Positions 7,121 through 16,187 of a stretch of DNA of 24,865 nt are shown in pieces; positions within the stretch are counted from its first letter, which is position 1; the number at the start of each line of letters is the position of its first letter. The translations under genes and the position numbers were made by a program. Source of the DNA: Candidatus Woesearchaeota archaeon. Its GTDB lineage: Archaea > Nanobdellota > Nanobdellia > Woesearchaeales > JAHWIC01. Below the pieces are notes generated by a model. That model was not told the origin of the DNA and searched no databases. It saw nothing but the letters and a program-made list of their open reading frames with translations. The DNA lies in the NCBI GenBank assembly GCA_019322485.1, contig JAHWIK010000021.1, forward strand, positions 1 to 24,865, in the 5' to 3' direction.

Positions 7121-8311
7121 CTATTTAAACTTTTTGGTTTTGCACTTTCTCATTACAAAGCCAAAGTAGGCTAAAAGCATTACAACAGCTATAAGTACGA
7201 CGATAACAGCAGCTAATAGGTAAACTATGGTGTTTCTGCCTTGCATCTTCTTCAGATAGCTTTCTTCATCTAATACCTCTGCTTTATATTTCTCAATAGT
7301 ACTTTGGTTGCCATAATACAAAACTAGATTTATATCATATTCACCAAGCTCTAGGTTTCTTGTGTCAAAGTGAGTAATTACCTTTCTTTCTTCGTAAGGC
7401 TGTAAATCAAATGATGTTGTTTTTGTATTGAAAACCTCTTTATTATCCTTAAAAACAAAGGTCTCAAGATGAATATTTTCTATTAATGTATTCCACTCAC
7501 TTTTCAATTCTACTGCTAGTTCGTTGATTCTTTTCTCTACAAAATATTTATCATAATTTATGATTTCTATTATTGGTTTTCCTATCATAAATGCCTCAAT
7601 GACTTCTAGTGTATACTCTGCATAGCTTATTGAACTCAAAACCTTGAATTCTCCCTTACCTAGCTTCTCTTTTTCTACATAATCTCTAAAGCTGTGCTCT
7701 TCCATATGGTCTAGATACTCTGGTGGATGCTCGTAAGATTCTATTATTTCATTTCCTGAGAACACCTTTACTTCTGGCTTGACTTCTTCTAGGTCTTGGG
7801 TTCCTAGGTTTTTAACGCTCGTTATTAAGCCCACTCCTTCTTCTTGCTCATCTACCTCTACCTTTGCTTCTATATATTTTTCTGGGAAAGGAACATCTAC
7901 ATGTACTTTATGAGCTATCTTTAGATTAGCTGCTACATAGCCGTCATCCCTATCCAGGCTATAGAGTTCTTCTTCAACAATAATCCTTCCTTCTACCCTG
8001 CCTGGAGGCAGTTGTTTTTCTGATAGCTCTAAACTAAATTGAACTGTCTTAATTTCTTCTGATGAGCTAAACTCCAGTTCTTTTTGAGGCAGACTGATAA
8101 AATCTTTTAGGTCACCTTCAGCATAAATCCTGACTCTTAATGCTTTATGGTCATTATTTACTACTTTGAAGCTTCCTTCGTAATGCTGCTGGAAGTCAAG
8201 CTCAGTTTTTACAGGCCTTATTCCTAGAGCAAAGGCTATGTTTAGGGTGAGAAGAAGTATTACTACCCAGATAATTCCTTTTCCCATCTTGATAGTCTTT
8301 GCTCTATTCAT
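7121..8311 (-). CDS. Secreted Ig-type membrane protein, putative anchor for the giant surface protein
   Basis: 396 residues. It has an N-terminal signal helix (about 12-29), at least three beta-sandwich segments over about 30-347, a C-terminal TM (about 361-386) and a short basic tail. Its membrane-proximal domain (249-347) and first domain (about 30-115) are homologous by eye to those of the 392-residue protein at 4966-6144, so the two are divergent paralogues. The start codon shares one base with the stop codon of the giant gene (TAATG on the minus strand), which implies tight translational coupling and probably matched stoichiometry. The architecture (signal, Ig domains, TM, basic tail) resembles Gram-positive DUF916/WxL-interacting proteins, which bind partner surface proteins. 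This is an analogy of layout only, and I saw no diagnostic motif. Confidence 0.87.
   Translation of the reverse strand: MNRAKTIKMGKGIIWVVILLLTLNIAFALGIRPVKTELDFQQHYEGSFKVVNNDHKALRVRIYAEGDLKDFISLPQKELEFSSSEEIKTVQFSLELSEKQLPPGRVEGRIIVEEELYSLDRDDGYVAANLKIAHKVHVDVPFPEKYIEAKVEVDEQEEGVGLITSVKNLGTQDLEEVKPEVKVFSGNEIIESYEHPPEYLDHMEEHSFRDYVEKEKLGKGEFKVLSSISYAEYTLEVIEAFMIGKPIIEIINYDKYFVEKRINELAVELKSEWNTLIENIHLETFVFKDNKEVFNTKTTSFDLQPYEERKVITHFDTRNLELGEYDINLVLYYGNQSTIEKYKAEVLDEESYLKKMQGRNTIVYLLAAVIVVLIAVVMLLAYFGFVMRKCKTKKFK
7122..7130 (-). promoter_or_regulatory. TATA box upstream of the 76-residue gene
   Basis: The minus strand reads GTTTAAATA, preceded by an A-rich BRE-like stretch, centred about 35 bases before the ATG at 7091. 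It would give a leader of roughly 10 bases. It overlaps the stop codon of the 396-residue gene. Confidence 0.5.
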
Positions 8312-11300
8312 TATACCACGCTAAATGTTACAGACGAATTTTTACCTCCAGATGGCTCTTCGTCCGGAACCCTGATGAGGATATCTCCTTCAGCAGTATC
8401 AGAGATATCATGCCAATCAAAATCTGCAATATCAACCACAGAACTTTCATTAGTCACATTTGTCCAGCTTGTTGTGGATGTTCCATAATTGAAGGAGTTT
8501 GTCTCGTTAATGTCTATCTTAAACTGAAGATTCTCTCCAGGGAAGGTTCCCTCACTAAACATTCTGGTTCCAGTAACTGTGACATTGAGATGTATATTGC
8601 CCTGGTTTTCTAACAAGAACGGCCCAGGGTTGTTGTCAGTTGTATTGTCTGTGTAAGAAGGTACAACTGTGCTGAAGTTGATTATATCTGTTATAAGCGA
8701 AATTGCCGCATACGATTCAATGGTGAAGTTGAAAACAGTTGACCAGTTGCCGTATGAATAATTATCATAGCCGCGAACCCTCCAATAATAAACAGTATCA
8801 ACTTCTAATTCTATGGGAGAGGTATAATTTGTTTGGATTGGCGTCTCTGCAATGCTGTTAACGTCAATGTCTGTGGAATTAAATGTAATATCTTCATCTA
8901 CAACTAACCTATAGGATACAGTGTCATTTTCTGGGTCATAGGAATTATTCCAGATAAATGTAGGTGTTCTGTCTATGATTGATGAATTGTTCTCTGGGTA
9001 TACTAATATTGGTGCTGTTGGAGGCAGATTTGCAGCTATTGTAACTCTGTTGCTGAGCTTTGTTATTCCGTCTCCTATGCCATCATTCGGTGTTACTGCT
9101 ACTGTCCATTTATCACCATAACCTGTTTCTTCAGAAACCAGGGTTTGTATGTCTAGGGCATTAGAACCTGCAACATAGTTTGTCTGTATCTGCTCAGCAG
9201 ATAGTGGCCTTAGATATATCTTGACTTCATCTATTGTGCCATTGAAGAACTGAGACGGTGTTTCATTAGATGATGCCCCTATTCTTATAGAAGCATTTGT
9301 TGAAGGGTCTATATTATAAGGAGTTAAGTTTGTGGGGGTCCCTTGAGCTTGTCCGTCAATATAAAGTTGTAATGTTTCAGAGTTTCTATCTAAGACCATA
9401 ACCACATGATGCCATGTTCCAAGAGATATTAAATCAGTAGAATTCTTTAAAGTGAGATTGAGGTCATCAGCAACCTTTGCTTCTATCCTATTGTCAGACG
9501 TAACAGCTAAATAATAACCTGCATCAATGCCAATATCTCTTTTTCTTGATACAATCTGCTGCAAGTCCGAGCTGTTTGATTCTTTCTTTATCCATGCCTC
9601 TATCGTGAAACTGTTTACATCAACAAAATCCTCTACATCCCCAATTTCTATATAATCATTTAAGCCGTCAAACTCGTGAGCTCCTCCAACAATGCCGTCT
9701 GTTGTCCAGTATGGAGCAAATGCGTAGTTTCCTCCACCTAATGTTCCATGGTTCTCGTAAGTTGAATAATCTCTTATAGCTCCAGTTGAGTTTTCTGATA
9801 CATTTGTATCAAGCGGCATATTAAGGAGCGCTATTGACTGGCCATTTAGCCTCCAGTCTGTAATATTTGTTATTGGGTCATAGTCTTTGTCTGTAACATT
9901 CTGGTAATATACTGTGAGATTTTCTGAAGTGGAATTCATTCCATAGGTAGTATTTAGGATTGGATTCTCATGGGTTGGCAAGAAATTAGGAACTGTAAAT
10001 GTGGTGTTTTCTGTGTTATTTACATTATTGCTTGTGTCATTTGCGATAAAGTTTACATAGTATACCCCCCGCAAGGAAGGTACATCATAAGAATAATTGT
10101 ATTTGTCTCCAACAACCCAACTTAGATAAACCTGGTCTACAGTGCTGTTGGGCAATATTATGTTGGCAATTACTGTATCAACCTCAACATCATCTGTAAC
10201 ATTTGCTGCTATCTCTATTGTTGGGGTTGTTACTGTAGTGTTTGCTACGGGCCTTATATCAAATACTGAGGGAGCGTAATAATCAGTAACATAGAAATAA
10301 GTGTATTCTGAATTATTTATATTGCCGCTTGTGTCGTTTGCATAGAATGATATATTGAACACTCCTGATAAATTTGGGATTGTGTATGAGGTATTGTACC
10401 AGTCTCCTCCAGAGGAGTTTAGGTAATATACTTGGCTTGTTCCATTGGGCAACTCAATATCAATCCATACTGAGTGGACTTCAATATCATCAGTAACATT
10501 AGCACCAATTTCTATGGTTTGAGAAATATTTAAACTGCTGTTAGCTATTGGTGTAATATTGGTAATTGATGGTGCATTATATTCTCTTGCGTAGAAATAA
10601 CTGTACACATAGTCATAATTTCCTCCTGTATCATTAGCTATGTATGTTATATTGTATTTGCCTACTAAGGGAGGCAAATATAGGGATGTGTTATACCTAT
10701 CTCCTGTATCCCAAGCAAGGTTAAGTGTCTCTTTTGTTCCATTAGGATAGGTCAGATTAGCTAGAACAACATGTACTTGGCCGTTATCACTTACATTAGC
10801 GCTTATTTCTATTGTTGTTAGTAAGGTTTGGTAGCTTCCTGTTGGGGGGTAGTAGTAATATATTGTTGGAGGGATGTTGTCTTCAACATAGAATATTGCT
10901 CTTCCTATCTCTGCATCAGTTTTAGCATTGAAAACAATCACGTACCAAGCACCAACTAATGACGATGAGTTTGTTGTGAACTGGTCATCTGCATTGTCTT
11001 CAGCAGAGACATCTATGTCATGGCTTACCCTCATTATAGTGGCATTGGGGTTTACCCACTGGTAGTAAACCTCTCTTATACCATTTAAGTTGAATGCTCT
11101 TCCATAGATAGTTTCTCCTAACTCGAAGATGGTTTTTTCTGTCTGGCGCGCAGACTCAGCATAGGTTATAACTCTTTGCGCAGTTGTGTTGATAACAGCA
11201 AAGTCAAATACAGAGCTATTCCAGGAAGAATTAACATAGATTGTAGTTGTTTCGGTTTCATTTTCAAGAGCATCTACCGGGGTGGTGACTCTTACATAGA

Positions 11301-14300
11301 AACTATACTCTCCACCATAAGGCCCTATCAGTCCTGTATCAGGTATACTATCATTGTCTGTATCAGGTATTAAAGTAGCTTTATCTAATTCTAAGAAGGT
11401 TGTACTCCAGTTTAAGATATAGGTGTGGGTAATATCTACAATATCAGACTCATTCCAGCTGTTGGTTACAGTCAAATAATAATAAGTGTTAGAACCAATA
11501 CCTACAGACCTTGCATAGTCCTGGTCGATAGCAATCCTGTTCCTTACAGTCATATTTATGATAGACTTAGCAATAGTCGAGGGGTCAAGTGAGGAATTAG
11601 CCCAAATTATGATTGTATCATTAGTGCCTATTGTTTCATTGTGTGGGATAAAGAATTTGATTAAGATGTCTTTTGATTCTGATGGCAATAATATACCTAC
11701 ATCAATATGATTATCTCCATCTGTGTCTGTTAATGGTGTTCCATTAGCATAATATAAACTTATATTCCAGTAGGCTGCCCCATTGTATGATGTTGTGCTT
11801 AGCTCTATTGTGTCAGCTAGTCCTTGATAGCTTGTGACTGTGTACTCAAATGTTGCAGTTATGCCTGGAGTAACAGTGATTCTTCTGTAATTGGGGTCTA
11901 TTGATATGTCTCCGATTGATGTAGTGTCTGTGACTAACTTGCTTACTGTGTCAACTACTGAGGATGAGGCATTAATTATTGTAATATCTGTTGTTCCAGC
12001 AGGAGTTGTTTCAGGAATATCTATTCTTACAATGAGTGTTGTATAATTATAGACATCTAAATTAATGTCTGGTCTTCCATCTCCAGTCGTGTCAGTAACA
12101 ATTGTGCCATTTGGATAATATAATGTAAGATTAAATCCTTGGCTGGATGTGTTTGTGAGCTCTATTGTCTCCTCCCGGATTCCGCAATTCATCAAATCAT
12201 GGGGATAGTAAACAGATGTTCCTGCCTTTGCTGCTGTTGAGTGGTCTGGCTCGAATAAAATGATGGCGTAGAGTGATGAAAGGAGGTTTGTATTGTCCAT
12301 TAATTGGCTTGGGAGATTAACTCCAAGTGACGATGCTCCTTTGAATAGTATTGCCTGCGGTTTTGAAAGCCCCAAGAAAGACCAGTTAATCCTTGTTTCT
12401 AACTCAATTCCTTCTTCAGAACCTCCAGGAACTTTGCTTTCTAAGCTTTGGTTTACACTTAAAGAGCCAGGCATATCATAGCCAGAACCATTAAGCAAAT
12501 CAGCTGTTCCAGCAGGAACATAATTGTATAAGTCAGAATCATAGTTTTGATTAGAACCAGACCACTTGAATCTCAAAACCTTATCAGAGGCATTCATGTA
12601 TCCGTCATGATCCAAATCGAGGTAGACTAACATATGGATTAAAGTATTTCCAGAACTAAGCCTTCTAAAGAAGAAGTTTAGTTGTTCATCATTCCAGGTG
12701 TAGGCAAAGGTAACTAAGTCTCTATCTGCAACTGAGATGCCTGTATCTTCATCACCAGCAGCCTCAGTCAGGTCGAATACAAAGTTATTTTCGTTGCTAA
12801 GAACAGGGTCCCAGTCAGACATATCTCCATCAACAGTTATGTCTACAAATGAAGGAGAATTGCCGTCAGCTCCTTCGCAGGTTGGGGTCGTTGTGTCATT
12901 CACTGTTACAAATATCGTGTCAGGTAAACCATAGTTTCCTGCAGAATCGTTGTAGAAGACTGTGTAGTTCCATGTACCTAGGAAGTTGTTGTTTGGAGGT
13001 ACAATCACTGGAGTGTTATTTAGCCATACAGCAGGGCTTGTAAATTGAGTACCTTCTCTTTCAACATAAAAGAAACCAGGAGCAACATCATCATACAATG
13101 TCCAGCTGATGGAACTTACTTCTCCAAGGTCAACTACTTCATCAGCAGGTGAATTAGATGTTGGAGGAGTTTCATCTGCAATAAAGTATGTTGTTTCAGA
13201 ACTATTTACATTGCCATATGTATCGTTTGCTATGAATGTTACATTATATGGGCCCTCCAGGCCTGGTATAAAGAAGGTGTTGTTATACCTACCACCAACA
13301 TCATTTGTCAGAACTATTTGTTCTAATGTGCTGTTTGGGAATGTTATATTTGCTAGTACAGTATGAACAGCGATGTTATCAGTTACATTTGCAGAAATCT
13401 CTATTGTTTTTAATGTTTGGAACACACTTCCTGCTGATGGAGCTGTAACAGTTACATTTGGTGGTATAAATTCGTAAACCCTGCCATCTACCTGTACATT
13501 ATCTACCTTGCATTCCTCGTTATTTCTGCCTGAGAAACATATAAATCTTATCTTAAAGTTTGGATTTGTTGAAGCCTGGCTTGGCAGAGTCTGATTGAAT
13601 AGGGCCCATCCACTCGTTGATGTTATGTTAAGTACTGTTGCCCAGCCTGTGCCATTATACCACTGGGCTGCAAAGTATTCACCATCCTTTGTATCTAATC
13701 CGTTTGCTTCATAGTAGAAGCTTAGAGTGATATTTGCATAATAGACAGTACTTATTGTTGTTTCTATCAGGCTTACTGCATCTGTATCATCAGTTCTTAT
13801 TAGATAAGTGCCTGCATATGGGTCTATTGTAGAGATTGCCCAAGGTGCTCCAGCACCAGAGGTAGTCCAGTTGTTTGTTGCTAGGCTATTTGATTCAAAA
13901 CCATCAAAGAAAACACCACCAAGTTCTGCTAAACCAGGGTCTTCTGGTGTAAGGTTAAAGGAATATTCCTGCCCTGGAGTTATGTCCATTAGTTTTATCC
14001 ATTCTCCATAACAGCTTTGGCTTGTAAAGTTCCAGTCTTTGCATTTGTATAGCTCTGTTCCTTTGGCTGTTGCAGTTACTTCTGCTTCTGTGAAATTAAT
14101 CTTTGTCGGGTCAATTGCGTAGACTTCAATAAAGTCTCCTGTTTCAGGGGCATCATCCAAACCAACCAATTCTGTCAGATTCTCTTTTATGTGGATTTCT
14201 TTGAACACTATCTTATTTACAGGATGAGCTTCAGGCTCTATTCTTATTTCGTATACGCCTTCCTCAAGTTCTGGTTCCTCTGTTATATTTATCTCCGGAC

Positions 14301-15885
14301 CAATCTCTTTTTGGAGCTTTAGTTGCTTTGTCTCATTATCAATGAATTTTATATTGGCTCTTACTGAGCGGCCTTTAGCGTCCTTTATCTTAGGAGCAAT
14401 CTTTACTTGTTTTCTTTCAACAACCTCTACCTTAAATACATTAGAGATAGCTATACTTCTGGAATCGTTTGCTATGAAGTATGAATATCTGATGCCAGTG
14501 AGGTTAATGTCTGGAATTATAGTTGAAGTATCATCTTCTAGGCTTATGGTGATGTTTTTTGGCAAATAATAAGTAAATGTTAAATTGTCTCCATCTGGGT
14601 CGTAAGCATATTTGCTTAGGTTAATTGTTAAGTTCGTGTTTTTGATAATTTCCTGGTTAGGGATGTGGCTGAAGACTGGCCTCTTATTTTTGACTTTAAT
14701 AGAATAGGTTATTTTATCCAGCTCAAGTTTGGATTTGTTTTCAAGCTCGAATATTAATTTGTATGGTTCTTTGCCAAAGCTGATTAGTGAGCATGTTTCC
14801 AGGCAGACATTCTTGAAGCTGATAATTGATGACTTGAACACAGCTCTTAGGTCACTGACATCTGAAACCTGCGCATCTAGTTCTCTAAGGTCTTCACTGT
14901 AGTCAAAGTATACCACATGCGCATAAACAATATTATTTTCTGTTGAGCCATGTCTGCCGTAATTAAGGAATAATGTCTCATTCCAGTTTGGCTGGTATGG
15001 CTGCACACCAACAAAGTTGCAGCATTCGTCGTTACCATAACAAATTACAGTTGATTCTTTGTTTTCCCTGGAATAGGTTTCCCAGCGCGTGCAAAGTTTA
15101 GACTCATTGATATCCCAGTTGAATAAGCTGTTCTTAACAGTAAAGTCAATAACACCCCCCTCTATGCTTTCTATGCCGTCATCGTCAGGGTCAAAATCTG
15201 TTCCAGAATTATACTCTAATTTTATCTCAATATGTTTTTCTTCAGTTTCGTTTATTATTGTTTCGTTGATTACAGTCTCATCAATTAATTCAATTGTTTC
15301 ATTCTCTATTAATTCACTCTGATTTATTGTTTCATTAATTAATATTGACTGATTTGTTTCTATTGATTCGTTTATTGATGTCTCATTTTCTATTGTGTCA
15401 TTGATTTGGCTTGGCGTTTCATTAACCAAGGCTGACGTTAAATTTTCTATCAGTTCATTACTTTGATTAACTGTTTCATTGGTTGACTGGTTGATTTGGT
15501 CTTCTAAAGCTGCTATGGCTACATCATAGCCAGTTATGCCTGCAATACCTTCTTGTGAACTATCATATATTAGATATCTAATTCCCCCGCTCTCGATGTA
15601 TACCTTAGCTGAGCCGATTAAGTTACCGCTTATCCTTATTGAGCTTAAGTCACCTTCATGCTCTGGCAGCCACATGTATTCTGTTGTTTCATTAACAACA
15701 ACCCCCAGGTCATCACTATACTGATATTCGCGTTCACCTGTAACATAACCAATAATAATTGGTCTTATTATTAAAGAAAATACAAGGATAATTAGAATGC
15801 CAATAAGAGCTAGGTTTAGATAAAATCTAATACTTTTATCAAGAACATTTCTCCTTCCAGATTCTTTTCTATTTCCTTCTTCCAT
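8311..15885 (-). CDS. Giant multidomain membrane-anchored surface glycoprotein (LamG, Ig, FN3, DOMON/CBM9-like)
   Basis: 2524 residues from the ATG at 15885. A TTG four codons upstream (15897) is possible but less likely. Approximate order: basic cytoplasmic tail; TM (23-45); first half of the ectodomain shared with the 271-residue protein (64-129); an Asn/Glu/Thr/Ile-rich low-complexity stretch (130-217); a Cys-containing domain (220-345); second half of the shared domain with VCLETC (360-365); cadherin-like (401-485); MAM/jelly-roll-like (659-802); Ig-like (808-904, 905-1000); DOMON/CBM9-like beginning VDGDMSDW (1014-1232); three beta domains each carrying a DxDxDG-type calcium loop (1235-1575); further Ig-like domains including three 100-residue tandem copies (1671-1965); LamG lectin-like (2022-2234); FN3-like (2285-2390); a C-terminal domain shared with the 225-residue protein (2391-2524). 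N-glycosylation sequons are very dense. Probably an adhesin or cell-contact fibre. Confidence 0.92.
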   Translation of the reverse strand: MEEGNRKESGRRNVLDKSIRFYLNLALIGILIILVFSLIIRPIIIGYVTGEREYQYSDDLGVVVNETTEYMWLPEHEGDLSSIRISGNLIGSAKVYIESGGIRYLIYDSSQEGIAGITGYDVAIAALEDQINQSTNETVNQSNELIENLTSALVNETPSQINDTIENETSINESIETNQSILINETINQSELIENETIELIDETVINETIINETEEKHIEIKLEYNSGTDFDPDDDGIESIEGGVIDFTVKNSLFNWDINESKLCTRWETYSRENKESTVICYGNDECCNFVGVQPYQPNWNETLFLNYGRHGSTENNIVYAHVVYFDYSEDLRELDAQVSDVSDLRAVFKSSIISFKNVCLETCSLISFGKEPYKLIFELENKSKLELDKITYSIKVKNKRPVFSHIPNQEIIKNTNLTINLSKYAYDPDGDNLTFTYYLPKNITISLEDDTSTIIPDINLTGIRYSYFIANDSRSIAISNVFKVEVVERKQVKIAPKIKDAKGRSVRANIKFIDNETKQLKLQKEIGPEINITEEPELEEGVYEIRIEPEAHPVNKIVFKEIHIKENLTELVGLDDAPETGDFIEVYAIDPTKINFTEAEVTATAKGTELYKCKDWNFTSQSCYGEWIKLMDITPGQEYSFNLTPEDPGLAELGGVFFDGFESNSLATNNWTTSGAGAPWAISTIDPYAGTYLIRTDDTDAVSLIETTISTVYYANITLSFYYEANGLDTKDGEYFAAQWYNGTGWATVLNITSTSGWALFNQTLPSQASTNPNFKIRFICFSGRNNEECKVDNVQVDGRVYEFIPPNVTVTAPSAGSVFQTLKTIEISANVTDNIAVHTVLANITFPNSTLEQIVLTNDVGGRYNNTFFIPGLEGPYNVTFIANDTYGNVNSSETTYFIADETPPTSNSPADEVVDLGEVSSISWTLYDDVAPGFFYVEREGTQFTSPAVWLNNTPVIVPPNNNFLGTWNYTVFYNDSAGNYGLPDTIFVTVNDTTTPTCEGADGNSPSFVDITVDGDMSDWDPVLSNENNFVFDLTEAAGDEDTGISVADRDLVTFAYTWNDEQLNFFFRRLSSGNTLIHMLVYLDLDHDGYMNASDKVLRFKWSGSNQNYDSDLYNYVPAGTADLLNGSGYDMPGSLSVNQSLESKVPGGSEEGIELETRINWSFLGLSKPQAILFKGASSLGVNLPSQLMDNTNLLSSLYAIILFEPDHSTAAKAGTSVYYPHDLMNCGIREETIELTNTSSQGFNLTLYYPNGTIVTDTTGDGRPDINLDVYNYTTLIVRIDIPETTPAGTTDITIINASSSVVDTVSKLVTDTTSIGDISIDPNYRRITVTPGITATFEYTVTSYQGLADTIELSTTSYNGAAYWNISLYYANGTPLTDTDGDNHIDVGILLPSESKDILIKFFIPHNETIGTNDTIIIWANSSLDPSTIAKSIINMTVRNRIAIDQDYARSVGIGSNTYYYLTVTNSWNESDIVDITHTYILNWSTTFLELDKATLIPDTDNDSIPDTGLIGPYGGEYSFYVRVTTPVDALENETETTTIYVNSSWNSSVFDFAVINTTAQRVITYAESARQTEKTIFELGETIYGRAFNLNGIREVYYQWVNPNATIMRVSHDIDVSAEDNADDQFTTNSSSLVGAWYVIVFNAKTDAEIGRAIFYVEDNIPPTIYYYYPPTGSYQTLLTTIEISANVSDNGQVHVVLANLTYPNGTKETLNLAWDTGDRYNTSLYLPPLVGKYNITYIANDTGGNYDYVYSYFYAREYNAPSITNITPIANSSLNISQTIEIGANVTDDIEVHSVWIDIELPNGTSQVYYLNSSGGDWYNTSYTIPNLSGVFNISFYANDTSGNINNSEYTYFYVTDYYAPSVFDIRPVANTTVTTPTIEIAANVTDDVEVDTVIANIILPNSTVDQVYLSWVVGDKYNYSYDVPSLRGVYYVNFIANDTSNNVNNTENTTFTVPNFLPTHENPILNTTYGMNSTSENLTVYYQNVTDKDYDPITNITDWRLNGQSIALLNMPLDTNVSENSTGAIRDYSTYENHGTLGGGNYAFAPYWTTDGIVGGAHEFDGLNDYIEIGDVEDFVDVNSFTIEAWIKKESNSSDLQQIVSRKRDIGIDAGYYLAVTSDNRIEAKVADDLNLTLKNSTDLISLGTWHHVVMVLDRNSETLQLYIDGQAQGTPTNLTPYNIDPSTNASIRIGASSNETPSQFFNGTIDEVKIYLRPLSAEQIQTNYVAGSNALDIQTLVSEETGYGDKWTVAVTPNDGIGDGITKLSNRVTIAANLPPTAPILVYPENNSSIIDRTPTFIWNNSYDPENDTVSYRLVVDEDITFNSTDIDVNSIAETPIQTNYTSPIELEVDTVYYWRVRGYDNYSYGNWSTVFNFTIESYAAISLITDIINFSTVVPSYTDNTTDNNPGPFLLENQGNIHLNVTVTGTRMFSEGTFPGENLQFKIDINETNSFNYGTSTTSWTNVTNESSVVDIADFDWHDISDTAEGDILIRVPDEEPSGGKNSSVTFSVV
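9990..10873 (-). repeat. Three tandem ~100-residue Ig-like repeats inside the giant gene
   Basis: Three consecutive units of about 295-300 bases each encode the same pattern: PPT/APS start, TIEI(S/G/A)ANV(S/T)D, a strand with LPNGT or LPNST, a YN(T/Y)S strand, then (I/F)ANDT and (Y/F)FYV. A fourth related copy lies apart at about 13175-13464. They are divergent at residue level, so the duplication is old, but their spacing is regular. They probably form a rod segment. Confidence 0.85.
15220..15500 (-). repeat. Low-complexity Asn/Glu/Thr/Ile-rich coding stretch in the giant gene
   Basis: This region encodes about 88 residues built from short degenerate units such as INETINQS, IENETI and NESIETNQS. 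Nearly every unit carries an N-x-S/T sequon. At DNA level it is a loose repeat of TTTCATTAATT-like words on the plus strand. It sits inside the insertion that splits the ectodomain shared with the 271-residue protein. It probably forms a heavily glycosylated flexible stalk and a hotspot for length change. Confidence 0.75.
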
Positions 15886-16021
15886 GTTCTCTTTCAACCA
15901 TTTTTCTCTTTATGAGATATTCAAAAGCATGAGACCTATTTGCAAAGACTTTCTCATCTATCATAGAATCAACCCACTCCAGGGTTTCAAGATCTAGCGT
16001 TACTGTGTTTGTTTCCTTCAT
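15869..16021 (-). CDS. Ribbon-helix-helix (CopG/Arc-type) regulator, overlapping the giant gene start
   Basis: 50 residues: a beta strand NTVTLDLETLEW followed by two helices (VDSMIDEKVF and NRSHAFEYLIKR), the classic RHH DNA-binding fold that acts as a dimer. It closely resembles its upstream neighbour (46 residues): both share the order V-T-L, W-(V/L)-D, D-E-K-(V/I)-F-A-N-R-S-H. The last 17 bases overlap the start region of the giant gene in another frame (29 bases if the TTG start is used), so the regulator and the surface protein are translationally linked. It begins 7 bases after the stop of the upstream RHH gene. Likely role is a repressor of this operon, or one half of a heterodimer. 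Confidence 0.85.
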   Translation of the reverse strand: MKETNTVTLDLETLEWVDSMIDEKVFANRSHAFEYLIKRKMVEREHGRRK

Positions 16022-16028
16022 GTTTTAT

Positions 16029-16169
16029 TTACAGTACTATAGTTTGCTTCTTTTTCTTAGCCAAGAATTCCAAGCCATGGCTCCTATTCGCGAATATCTT
16101 CTCATCAACTTTGCCGTCTAACCAGCCAAGCAAATCCTTGTCTATTGTTAGAGTAACTCTTTGTTTCAT
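16029..16169 (-). CDS. Ribbon-helix-helix (CopG/Arc-type) regulator, first gene of the surface operon
   Basis: 46 residues: beta strand QRVTLTIDKDLLGW, helix LDGKVDEKIF, then ANRSHGLEFLAKKKKQ. The length and pattern fit minimal RHH proteins. It is a paralogue of the 50-residue gene immediately downstream. The ATG at 16169 is preceded by AAGGTG with about 7 bases spacing, a good archaeal Shine-Dalgarno match. Upstream lie a strong TATA box and repeated half-sites that overlap the expected transcription start, consistent with autorepression. No toxin gene is adjacent, so an antitoxin role is not favoured. Confidence 0.85.
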   Translation of the reverse strand: MKQRVTLTIDKDLLGWLDGKVDEKIFANRSHGLEFLAKKKKQTIVL

Positions 16170-16187
16170 GATTAACACCTTTTTAAC

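Noticed and set aside
4966..8311. True DUF916/WxL homology
   Set aside because: Only the domain layout and gene order are similar. I saw no WxL tryptophan motifs, so I report analogy, not homology.
9990..10873. Recent tandem duplication of the Ig repeats
   Set aside because: The copies share a residue pattern but have clearly diverged, so they are old repeats rather than a recent or assembly-derived duplication.
15886..15897. TTG start for the giant gene, adding four residues
   Set aside because: An ATG at 15885 gives the same protein with a normal start and less overlap with the RHH gene. The TTG cannot be excluded but nothing favours it.
15869..16169. Toxin-antitoxin module
   Set aside because: Both small proteins are RHH type and the next gene is the giant surface protein. 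No toxin-like gene is adjacent.
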